From Serinus canaria (lineage: Eukaryota; Chordata; Aves; Passeriformes; Fringillidae), in the NCBI RefSeq assembly GCF_022539315.1, contig NC_066315.1, positions 120,905,374 through 120,969,373 on the forward strand: DNA of 64,000 nt, written 5' to 3'. The notes under the pieces were generated by a model. It saw only the letters and a list, made by a program, of their open reading frames with translations, was not told the origin of the DNA and did no database searches. The translations under genes were made by a program, and so were the position numbers. The stretch's first letter is position 1, and every line of letters begins with the position of its first letter. Below, in pieces: positions 47,301-59,200 of the stretch.

Positions 47301-48237
47301 TTTGGAGATCATATTGAGCTGTTTTCTTTTTTAGTCTATGCATTTTGTAGCTTAAATGAAATGGTGCAGCTTATGTTACATTTTGATCAGCAGGCAGTTT
47401 TTTTCTTCCCTTTTTTTTGCCTCCTCACAATTGAATGAATTTTCATGAATATGACTGCCAAACAAAGCATCCAGTTTTTCAGATGCCTGCCTTTTGTAAT
47501 TTAAATAATGTAAGCATATGAACATAGAGTTTGAATTGAGGCAAAGGCAATCTCACCAAAAGAGTTTATTCAATATATTTCCAACATCATCTATTTCAAG
47601 ATATAATTAAGATTACCATGGCCCAAGTCTAATTTACTGTAGTTTCCAAAAAGTGGAGCAGGTACCAATTGTAATAGAGGACAAGAATTTTCCATATAAA
47701 ATTTTTCATTGTCATATTAGATTTTTAATGAACATTAGTCTTGATCAAAATGTAATAAAATGGAACAATACTCTAAAATATGCAGACAGATGTACTATAA
47801 AATAACAAACTTTATATATTTAATTTATGTACTATGAAGTACACTTTCTTTTGCAGAATGAACATTAATATCCATTTTTTATCTCAACACCAAAATCACA
47901 ATTTAACTGTAGTACAATCTGTCCTCTATTTTAATGTGAGCTTTTTTGCAGGTTGATTAAATTTGCATTGTGTGATTAAACACATAGAGGCAGATATTCT
48001 GTCCTTGTGACACTGTACCTCTTTCAGAGATTGACAGCCTGAGGTGCTGCTCATTAACCAACAAATAATTTGAAAATGAAAAGAGGGATGGGGTCCTTCT
48101 GGAGGGCAGGAGAGGAATCCCCATCTCCCTGTTCATGAAGAAGGCACCGTTGGAGCTTTCAGCTCTTGACTTTGGAAGGAGACACCTGCTTAAGAAGAAA
48201 TTTGCGCTTTGACGATAGGGGTAATAGTGGGGAAAAA

Positions 48238-48345
48238 AATCCCTTTAAAAATATAGTGTTGTAAGTCTCAAGGGAACTAGAGACTTAAAAATCCCTATTT
48301 TTAAATCCCTTAAAAAATATAGTGTTGTAAGTCTCAAGGGAACTA
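48238..48345. repeat. Split direct repeat of about 41 bases
   Basis: A segment reading atccctttaaaaatatagtg and continuing ttgtaagtctcaagggaact recurs almost exactly 65-66 bases downstream (copies at about 48238-48279 and 48304-48345, differing by one A/T change). The spacer of about 25 bases itself holds a further 'aaaaatccctatttt' echo. Confidence 0.85.
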
Positions 48346-50944
48346 ACTCCCAGTTGGAGAAGGTAGATTCAAGAAAGCTTGATGAGCACAGAAGGGCAGT
48401 TAGTCCAGGAACTAAAACAGTGCTATTGCCTTTTGCAATGCCTCAGCTTCTGGAGGCGTATCAATATGTGAAAGGGAATCTTTCTTTTGTCATGGACAGA
48501 GCAAGCTTGAAGGCAGCATGGTTAACAGAGAACTTCCTTAAACAATGAAAATTATATACAGAAAAATAAGGTAGATTATTATTTTGATGTGGAAATAATT
48601 CAGTTTATTGATTTTTTTATACAAGTCAATCTTTCTGGTATTCTGGGTGCTTTTAATAGATTTTAAATGCTTGACTGCGATATGTGAGATGTCATCTTTG
48701 TGTTCTGCTTGCTAAGGGGAGGTGGGAGCAGTGAATGAAGACATAAAAAGATCAACAAAAAGCCAAAGCCATGGAAACTCTCAGATCCAAAGATTATACC
48801 TTCTCCAGCACAACAAATAGAGTAATGGAACCTAATTCAACTAAAACATGTGAATAGAATCATTTCCTCAAATTACTATCTTCAACCCTAATATAATTTG
48901 CTGGTGATAAAAGGTTCTTTAATGTAATAACTATTAATTGCATTACCCTGTCCTCTCTCTCACCTGAATCTTATCTTTCCCAGAGTAAGAGTCCCTATTT
49001 ATTTACAGCTTAATTTATATTGAATCTTGTGCCTAAGAATCCTTGAACCCATCAAGCTTACAGCACTTGTGTTGTCACACTGCCAGCCCCATTTCATGAA
49101 AATTCAGGCTGAGTTTCCTGGAGCAGCCCCCTCTGCCTAGAATATCCAGAAAAGGCAAGAGATTTAGCAGCAGATTTAGAAGCATGCAGAGCACCCTGTC
49201 ATTTCTGTTACTCACTGCTGCTGAATTCACTACCTGCAGTGTATGACCTCTGAGCATGTTAGAGACTGCATGGTAGTTCCTCATGTCACAGGAGACATAT
49301 GGTGACACAAAGGTCTGTGTGCTGCCACTCATTTTCTCTGCAAAAGCCACATCTGTATTGTTATGGGGAGTGTTTGGAAGGATACAAACAGCACAGTTAT
49401 TTCATCCCATTCTTTTGTTTAAAATGCACAAGTGTATGAGACATCCTTTGGCTTTTTGCACTTCATTTCATTCACAAATATTGATGTTGGCATATTAGCA
49501 AAAATATAACATTTAAACCTCATCTTAGCTGATGCATCTTACTCTTTTCTATCAAGCACCAAAATAGTTTTTTGTTTACGTTTATCTTCTAATACCACTT
49601 GATTTTAGTGCAAGGTAGTTTAAGATTTTAGTCTAAGTTTATGATGTGGGAGAATAAAGAAATATACCAGTATTTATGCAAATGAGGCATCATGGCAGTC
49701 AGAGTGTTTGCTACAATGCTTTAAAGTGGCTCAACTCTGAAGTTCTGTAATTTGGCTGCACTGTGTATTCCAGGGTAATCACCAGTACACACAAACCAAT
49801 CCACCAGTTTAAACCTCATTATTTCCTATCACTTTGTTTTAAACTGCAACCACTGCAAGGCCAAAGATGTGCCTGTTGTCTACTGTCATTTCCTTTATAT
49901 ATGGAGACACTGAGAGTTATCTGTTGACCTTTGAAGTAAAATGTCGAGCTCCTTTGATATTCTTTCATTTCAGATGATGAGGAATACCACTGAGAGTGCT
50001 CGGTCAGTCCCACGTGACTCATGTCCTCCCTGGTAATGAGGCTAAGTGGCACAGGTGACCCCTAATGTAAGGGAGCAGCAGAGTGCCTGCTCCAGCATGT
50101 CTGTAGGGCTACACCACCCTGTAGCAGGAAGGGAGTTGGTTTCTGTTTCTTTTTCTTTGGAATAAAGGGAGCTCAGCCACCACTAAAGCTGCTACTACAT
50201 TGAAATGATAATTATCCATGCACTGGGCATTTTGTTTCTTTATATGAAAAATATCACAGTGCAATATTATGATACAATACAAAGCACTATAGTATTATTG
50301 AAAGGAAAATTTTACTAAATTCCACAGTAAGTGTGCCTTACAGTTTGGACAGACTTTGTTGTATGAGTAAGCCAACCTGAAGAAAAATAATAGGAGTCCT
50401 AGAAATTAAGAGTATTTGGATATCATTTACTCCTATAACTTAGTATATACAAGTACCTGCCTTCGGAACATAAGGAAGAGTTCTTCAGGCTAAGACATTT
50501 GAGATAGAATCTAAAAAAATATTTAGCACTCTGACCTGATCCAATAGAGCATTTGAGCAATGCTTAAATTCAGAGTAATGGCTGACTTCATTGGAGCTGC
50601 TGCTAGGCCTAAAGTCAAGCACACTGTGACATGCTGTACCACATAGGGATAGGCAGTGTGCACTGTGTGCCACCCTCTGGAACAGAAAACACTGCAGGGC
50701 TGCAGCCCATCATAAAAATTATTGCTGCTTCAGCCACACTTGTAAAAAAAACCCCACCCACTTTCAGCAGAATAGCTGTTTTCTCCCATCCACAGGAAAT
50801 AATGTGAAGACAAGTTTAGTCTGAGCTAAGAGTCCTCTGTGAATCGCTAAGGTTGTCCCAAATCCTCATAATTTTGAATATAAAATTAGTCACAAGTAGA
50901 AAGCTGTGATTTTAATGCTTGGACATTTGAAGGAAGCATGTAGC

Positions 50945-51615
50945 TCTTTCCATCCACACCTAGAGGTTCTGGTCAACAATTGGATGAACATTTGCCAGCA
51001 GTGTACCCAAGTGGCCAAGATGGCCAATAGCATCCTTGCCTGGATCAGAAATCGTGTGGCCACCAGGACTAGGGCAGCCTTCAACCTCCTGTACTTGGCA
51101 CTGGTGAGCCACACCTCCAGTCCCGTGTTTAGTTTTAGGCCCCTCACTACAAGAAAGACATTGAGGTGTTGGAGTGCATCCAGAGAAGGGCAATGAAGCT
51201 GGTGAAGGGTCTGGAACATAAGTCTTATGAGGAGTGCAGGAAGGAGTTGGGATTTTTAAGCCTGGACAGGAGAAGGAAGTTGTGGAGAGGTAAGGGTTGG
51301 CCTCTTCACCAGGCAAGTAGTGATAGGACAAGGGGAATGGCCTCAAGGTACTCAAGGTGAGCTTCTGGTTGGACATTGGGAAACATTTCTTCACTGAAGG
51401 AAAATTAATGAATACTGAAACAGTATTTATTAAATACTGTTAAATACTGAAACAGGCTCCAGGGAAGTGGTAGAGTCACCATTCCTTGAAGTGTTTAAAA
51501 TAAGAGTAGAAATGACACTTTGCTGTATGATTTAGTGGGTATGGTGGTGTTTGGGCAAAGACTGGACTTGGAGGTCTTTTTCTACCTTAATGAGTCTATG
51601 AATCTATGATCTATG
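50945..51615 (+). mobile_element. CR1 LINE 3' fragment, about 670 bases
   Basis: The longest CR1 copy here. The plus-strand order is ttctggtcaacaattggatg, ccagcagtgtacccaagtgg, caagatggccaatagcatcc, ccagagaagggcaatgaagc, ggtgaagggtctggaacata, agtgataggacaagggga and gactggacttggaggtcttt, ending with a gagtctatgaatctatgat tail. It reaches into the distal ORF2 coding region, but stops and frameshifts leave no functional protein. A local AAATACTG duplication near 51408-51450 disturbs it. Confidence 0.9.
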
Positions 51616-52870
51616 TGAGTAGTACTGTTGGAACTGAATGTTTGGCCACCAGCTGGGTAGAAACTTTTGTCTGATCACAAAGCTGTGCCCACAAATAGTT
51701 GCACTCATATCCTTGCAGCCAGGTTGGAGACTGAATGGACTGGGAGACCCTGTGCTGTGTTCTAACCCTTTTTGACACAGCCCTCCTCAAAATGGATCTA
51801 ATGATAGGAACTTTGAGCTATAACTAACATATGAATCTAAACTTTGGCACCAATTTTCAAAGGTATTTGAAAATATTTCTATCTACTACAGAAATCAATG
51901 GAAGCTGGCTACCTAAAAAGTAATTAAGTGTGCATGTATGTCTGAGGATCTGTGCCTTTGATCTCAAAAAAAGTCAGTCCAGCTCATTACAAGCTGTACA
52001 TTTACTTTAAAAAATATATGAGTTATAAATTAAGGATAAGATTAATTAATAGTGGCATTATAACTGTAGCAAAGTAAAGAGACTGATTGCCCTGACAGAG
52101 AAACTAGAAAGGATAATGGATTTAATGGCATGTGTTCTAATGGAAAAAAATAACCTATTACATGAGTCTGTCATATCTGAAAAAAATGTGGCTACCATTT
52201 GCAGTTCATATAGGGACGAAAAGGTTTATACACTAGCAGTATATAAATCACTGGAAAGAGTAAGTTGAGATCTTTATAGTAGCGGTGATATATTTTCCCT
52301 TGTGGAAGCCTTAGCCCAATTTTGTATCTACAGAATCATTCTCTAACACAAGAGACTGACATATCTCAAACACTCAATTCTGGGGAAGGATGCATCCTGA
52401 ATGGAGACACAGACTCTCTGAGCAAACACCTATGGAGGCACAAGCATGAAAATTTCCTGTGCTACTGGCTAACTCAGGGATCTCATAATTCAGCTTACTA
52501 GACTGCCATGGCTGTCATTTAAAGTCTGTCTTGAAGTATGGTAAGGACAGAGAACCTAAATCAAGAATGAGAATTTGACGGGTGGCCAGTGAACTAGGAA
52601 GTTAAATGTTCCTAGTGCAGATATCTCTCATGTAGGAATTCACTTGTGCTAATCACTGAGCTGGCTGCTAAAATGAAGAGCAGGTGGTTTCCTTCTTCAT
52701 CCCTTTTCCATTTTTTTGATCTCCTTGAGGAAATTTGGTTGAGTTCAGAGCCATTGAGGCTAAGATGCTTCTGGATGTGTATACAAGTAAAAATTTAGGA
52801 GCTCTTTCATAGGACCATAGTGTTACACAGAATATTGAGGATGGCAGTTAGCACCTCAGCTCCCTTTTGG
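51616..52870. other. Intergenic DNA, no gene seen
   Basis: AT-rich sequence between two CR1 fragments. I see no exon, RNA gene or clear repeat. Confidence 0.55.
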
Positions 52871-53245
52871 TCATAGAATCATGGTTTAGGTTGGAAGGGA
52901 CCTTTGAAGGTCATCTGGTCCAGTAACGAGCAGGGACAACTTCAGTAGATCAGGCTGCCCACAGATCAAACATGACCTTGATTGTTCCCTGGTATGAGCC
53001 ATTTACAGCCTCTCTGGGGAACCTGTTCTAGTGTCTAACCATCCTCATTGTAAAAAAATTTTTCCTTATACCTTGTCTGATGTTGGAGAACAGGTAAAAA
53101 CAGCCTATGGAAATCCCACTCCAAAACTTGATGATGCTGAACAATCACTGCTCAGCTGCAGGATGATATTTTTGCCTCTGAACCACCTTTGGGCTCTCAC
53201 TATCATGCCAGCTTGCATACTGCAGGCACCATACCTGTGTCAGTA
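52871..53245 (-). mobile_element. CR1 LINE 3' fragment, antisense
   Basis: Reverse-complement CR1, starting tcatagaatcatggtttagg then ttggaagggacctttgaagg, caggctgcccacagatcaaa, ctctctggggaacctgttct, agtgtctaaccatcctcatt and gtaaaaaaatttttccttat. The right part (to about 53245) is more diverged, and its boundary is approximate. Confidence 0.85.
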
Positions 53246-56200
53246 CACGTAAACTCAAAGATATAATGCTCTGATATGGCTAAACTGCTTTTAGAACCAT
53301 GTTTGCATTTGCAGGAATGTCTGTGCTCACTCACACTTGGTTTTCTTCACCCATGCTGCACTGTGCAGAACAGGCATGTACTTGTGTTGACCTAGTTTTC
53401 AGTGCTAACTTCAGAGGATTTTTTGCCACTTCTCCGAGTCTGATTTCTTAATTATCCTATGCAGATATGGTGGAGGAAGTAAGTACATTTTAAAAATAAA
53501 TATAACTAAACATGATGTAAATTTTACATGAATCTAGAGTCAAGCTGATACAGAATGAAACGTGATGACAGCAAAAATTTTACCTGGAAATAGTGTGGTG
53601 AAATTTCTGAGCCTTAAGGATGTATAGGGTTTCATCATGCTTAGAAGCAGGAAGTACATACCTAAGTCTGATGGCTGAGAATATTCTCAGTTTGCTGTTC
53701 ACATCCCAAGTGCACTTGAACAAAAGTTGCAATAAAAATAATAAAATAATAGAAAATGGAATAAGCGTTTGCAATGATAGTAAAACAAATTATCTCATAT
53801 TCCCAAGGCTTTTGATTTAAGGTGATGGCTAGTGAAGAAGTGCCTAAGGATCAAAATGATGGTGGAATGATGATTAAGTGCATGGTTCAATTTGGGAATG
53901 GAGGGTGGGAATGCACTTGAAGAAGAACTGTTACCTAAGCCCTCCCCTTATTCTGGGCTGCTGAATGGGGACCAGCCCTCAGGCAAAGGTTAGAGCAGCC
54001 CTGAGGCTGCTAAGTAGACAGATCCCTGTGCAAGTGCAAGATTATTCCCAAAAGAATGTTATTGACTGCTCTGTTCAATTTGGTTTTAAATGATTCATGT
54101 ACTAATTGAGCTTCTACTACTTACCAGCTGAAAGTATCATTTGACCTGCCTGTTAGGGAACTTAGTCTTGTTCCAGTGTCTTGACAATTGTCACTGTGCA
54201 ATTGACCACCACCACTAAAAAACAAACAAGTGCCTGCAGAGAGAATTGTCCTGATTGAGTTTGCTAGGCAATTGTGCTCAGATAAATATCATGCTGTGGC
54301 TTATTTTTTCAAGAAACAAAAACTACGAAATGCTTTGAGGCACCAAAGCAAATGGGTAGAAACCAGAACCTAGCACATTGTTCAAATGTCCTGCTTTATG
54401 CTAGTAATAGAAAAAAAATGGCAGACAACTGTATGTGATCTTCTTCATAAATATTTACTGATCACCAGAATACTTGAAAGATGAGATAACAGGAACAGGC
54501 ATGTGATTTAAAGGATCCCTGCCAGAATCACTCCAACACATATTCAGTTGACTGGTGGGGCTGTATTTTCAGTGAATATATACTGACTGAAAGGACAGGT
54601 TTTTTTCCCTCCAAACAAGGTGTTTGGCACAGATCAGTTTCTTTCCAGTACTCATCTTTTCCCAGAGTGTAGGTTTGTATTGGTGTCCATACTAGCCTGT
54701 AAAACCTCAGAGTGCAGGGAGACGGCAGATGTCACCTAGTGATTGTCCAGAAGTACTATGAGGGCAGTTGTTGAAATAATTAGACAGAAGGGACCAGGTA
54801 AAAAACCATTTTCATAATAACCTGACATCTTTCTCTATTTTTTCTTCAGAAAGGAAGGCCAATTTTTAGCTTTGAGAAGAAAGACTTATTGTGTATATGA
54901 AACCCTATTCAAAATCTGACTTTAAGATTCATGAGCACTGAGCAATTTTGGATTTAGCTTGGAATAAGATGAGGCTTTCTTTGGGTTTTTGTTTTGTTTT
55001 GTTTTTCTTTTTTATTAATGTTTATTTATTTGTGTAATTTCTCTATTTAGTGTATAAAAAAGGGTCATATATGGCATATATGAGGCTAAATGTTCTGTGA
55101 AAAAACTGAAGGAGCAAGTGCTCAGTGGAAGGAGAGCACTGCTGTGATTCCATCACTGGTTGCAATTACAGATGTATCAGGAGAGGGCTTTGTCTGAAGC
55201 CAATTTATCTCTAGGGCTGATACACTGGCAAACCAAGATCACATCAGTACCAACAACTTGCTGTGCTCTCCTAAGCCTTACAGGTTTGTGCATATTTTCT
55301 GTGAGTGGGAAACATTTTTATTTCTAGCCAGATCTTCAAAATACCTTGAAATAGAGCTAGATGTGTGCAATACTGCATTTGACCTCATGAATTCTGCCAT
55401 CTTCAGTGTGAACTTCAGCATGAGCCCGTGGGTTTCAATATGAGACTGAGCTCCAGAGGAAGTTCAACTCACCCTCCAGGAGTTTATAGGAGCTGGACAT
55501 GCCTTGGGGAACAGCACAGGCCAAATTATTTATCCCTCCTCTAGAGGAAAGAGGTCAGGAAATCATCTGGCCACACATGCTAAATGACTGAACAACCCTA
55601 GTTTGGATGTGTTGCTCAGAGAAGTGATGAAGGCAAACTAAATATTACATTATCTACAAAATAGACACATTGAGGTCAATCACCGGAACACACTGAAATT
55701 AGGATACTTGAACTATAACCATGAGAATCAGCTGTTCTTTGTAATTGGTCTTACACAACTGACAAAAAGACAATATATGTTTTACTTCTGAATAAGCTGT
55801 ATAAAATTATATTGAGACTTACAGATATATTAATCTTACCAGGCATAGGAAAGGAAAAAAACTCCACAGAAATTAAATGAGCAATTTTGAACCAGTTCGA
55901 TGATCCTTTCATTTTAATATAACTCACATCACTTTCATAAAAGAAAATCATATCTTGAAGAACTGCCTCAGTAGAACACCCACCTAATTGTGTGTTTCAA
56001 AAGGATTTAAACCTGGGATTGAGTGATCTGATGAATCAAAGCTTTATATACCAGAGCACTCCTGAGCATGCTAAAAAAATACTGGAAAAAAAGTAGAAAT
56101 ATATTTGGCTATCCAAAAAAAAACTTTTTCAGTCTATTAAGTAAGTCAAAAGTTATAAAGGTAATAAACAGGTTTGGTTTCTTTTTTTCTCTCAGTAAAA

Positions 56201-59200
56201 GGCAAAAAAACATAAATGGGAATGAACAAGTGAATTTTACAAAAGCTGAAAGGACGGGTAAGAAAACAGTTCTCATGTTTCTTGGCGGTATGAAAATGGG
56301 ATCAGAGGAGAGGGAGAAATCTGTATTTATTATCTTTGTAACCTATGATAGTAAAAAAAGTTTTCCCTGAGGAAAAAGAATTGCTCGTGAGAGCAGAATA
56401 TTTTTTCTGTAAATACATTTTCCTCCCATCTCATCTCTCTCTGTGTGATAGCCACTTTTCATCTCTGGGACTCAGGATGCTCCTTGGGTGCCTGTCTGGC
56501 TGGCCAGCATCTTTGGGGGGGTCCCACAGGCAGGGAGGGCTGAGGCAGAGCAGTGGCCATGAACTGTGGGACCCTGCTGCAGCCCAGCACCCAGAAGAAA
56601 CCTTATGCAAGGCACAGTCATTCTTGCTTCAAACTTTGTGTAATATATTCCTGGAATTTCTTGAAACTGATGGAACTGTAACAGTTAGGGAAGTCCAGGA
56701 CCTATGGGATACATACAGTCCCTGCCTGGAGTTCTACAGTATTTTTTTCTAACTTTGCTCATTATCCCAAAGCCACCTCTGACACTCCCAAATTGTCATA
56801 ACAACATTCTGACCAAAGATAACACAGAGATTTTTAAATTTGCTGCTTTTTATTTTTAACTTGTTAATGTTAAGAGGTCAGATGGATAATCTATTCATTT
56901 TCTGTTGCAACCCAAAAGTATCATAAAAACTCCACAGGACAGAGGTTTGTAGAGGAGACATATAAGAAATTGAGATGCCATATTTCTAACACATAATGCT
57001 CATACACATCAGTGCACAAAATAGCCCACAGCTCCAATTCACTTTAGTGTGACAAAAGCAAAAGAGAAGTGAAAAATTTGAGATTGCTAGGAAAAATTAA
57101 GTTGTGATGTATACTGGTATTCAGATTCTTCAGAATTATATTTTTAACAGGGAAGATTCAGTTGCAAAATTTTTAGACATTTATTTATCCTAAATGTTTA
57201 TGTTTGCAAGCTTATTTAAATAAAGCATGAGATTATAGTACATACACACATAAGTTATATATATATATAATTTTATATTACATTGATCCACTACTGTATG
57301 CACATAACTGGCATGATGTCTTAGGGATTCTTAACAAATTCAGTTTTTATGTTCTCTGTTATTCCAGCTGTTTCATCAGTTTTAGGAAGAAATTGCCTCT
57401 TGCACTATCATTTTACCTCTTACATATATACTAACTTAGACATCCAAAGTAAGATAAATATGTCTTCTTTCTTCTTCAGAATCTTCAGCTTAGTATGCCA
57501 CCTGAAGACACTATTTTTCCCCCTCCAAATCATAAAAGTTTAGCATGCTATAGACTATTACCTTAATTTACACACTGAACGAAACTCAAATTTGTGAGGA
57601 TCATCTGGAGCTAATACAAAGAAAGCTCCTTCTGGCCTAGTCATTTTTCAGTATGAAGTCTTTCATTCCTATGTTTTATAGGAATATTGGTTTATATCTT
57701 TGCAGACAAAGATATAAACCAATATTCCTGGTATTCAGGAGGTTATATTGAAATGTAAAATATCCTCTCTTGGTTATTTGATTTTGCGCACTACAAATAC
57801 AGCAGTTGCAATTCTGTGAAGATCTAAGTGGCCACATTACACTTCACTTGTACAGCTGAATAAAAAATAGATATATAAAAAAAAATTAAAGTCAAAAAGT
57901 GCACCGGGGATTGCTTTATTGTATCATTGAACTTCCTGGCCAGTTTCCACAACGTAGATTTTGGGGTCAAATCTGAACATTTAAGGCACAAAGAGAAAGG
58001 GGCAGATTTGACACCTCACAGAAGAAAAAGCTGATACAGCAATAGTGTACAAATAGAACAAGATTCAAAAATGACCTTCAGAGAACATATCACAAAATAA
58101 ATGTCTTAAATTGTAAAATCCCAGACAAAACACCAGTTCCTTTAAATTTTTCTCAGACATGAATTCCCATAGATATTCTTGGGGTTGTTTTATACTTGTT
58201 TGTTTCCTTGGTTTTTTTTTCCCTAATTTTTGAGGTACTGAGAAAATGGTACTTCCATTCCTACCCATCCTAGCAGGCAGCAGGTGCTCAGAAGGTCTGA
58301 AAAACAAAGTTACCTGATTTTGAGAGGAAAATATACACATTGAAGCAAGTAAAATATGCCATGATAAGAAATTTCTAATTTATAATAAAATAGTAATACA
58401 ATTACATAACATCAGATTAAAACATTGAAATAAATGATGCTTAAACAGTGACTTTATAAAAATTTCTACTTTAAGAAAAAATCCCAGTTCCATGATAAAC
58501 CACTATTTATTGTAAAAGATGTGGCACAGGTTTAAATAGTCAGAAAATTACTCCTGATATAAAACTAATCCAACAGGCTTTACATTGTCTTTGCAGATAC
58601 AGTAAACTACATGATTCCCAGAATCTTTGATATGCATTTAGTATCATTGTGTGAACCAAATATTATCCTCTTAAACTACCAGAATCCAGTCCAAAAGAAG
58701 AAGGTTTTAATATAGAGTTTTCTCTACTTGTGTTGGAAATTAACCCATGAACTGTCTTCAACTAATTCTGTTGTATAAATTACTAGGAAAACTATACTAT
58801 AGTTTTAGTTATATAGATATAAACTACACTAGTTTAACTACTAAAGCAGGGCATGTGCACAAGATATAAACTATGAGGGATCATTTTAGCCTGTGTCATC
58901 CTTTACTTCTCAAAACAAGCAGTTAGCACTGCAAGGAGAGTATGTGAAGCAGCCTTGCAGCTCACCAGTGCTACTTCTAGATTTATGGAGGAGGATATTT
59001 CAATGATGCTCCAAGAACTGGTGAGGGGACAACCAAGGAGCCTCATATCTATGCAGAAAATAGTCTCTTACAGTGAGCCAGTCCATCAAGAAACATTTTC
59101 TCTGTTTTTCTTTGCCCATTTTATATTCTGTTACTTTCCCCAATCTCAACATTATGAGGGTAAAAATCAGTTTAGGAATGGACAAGAAATTGTTGAACTA

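Larger units (their letters stand above)
43691..50944. other. 3' flanking intergenic DNA, no gene seen
   Basis: AT-rich sequence beyond HNF4G without a supportable exon. It includes a short CR1 tail at 43815, a TTTG/TTTA simple repeat at 44301 and the split duplication at 48238-48345. Unique-looking stretches at about 47420-47560 and 48890-49030 have the mixed, motif-rich look of possible conserved elements, but this is only an impression. Confidence 0.55.

Noticed and set aside
50890..51394. Two minus-strand frames of 109 and 144 codons
   Set aside because: They are the wrong strand of a plus-oriented CR1 3' fragment, with no protein similarity recognised.
56068..56370. 100-codon Lys-rich open frame
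   Set aside because: Its composition follows A-rich DNA and it has no motif or splice-site support. It is of a length expected by chance in this window.
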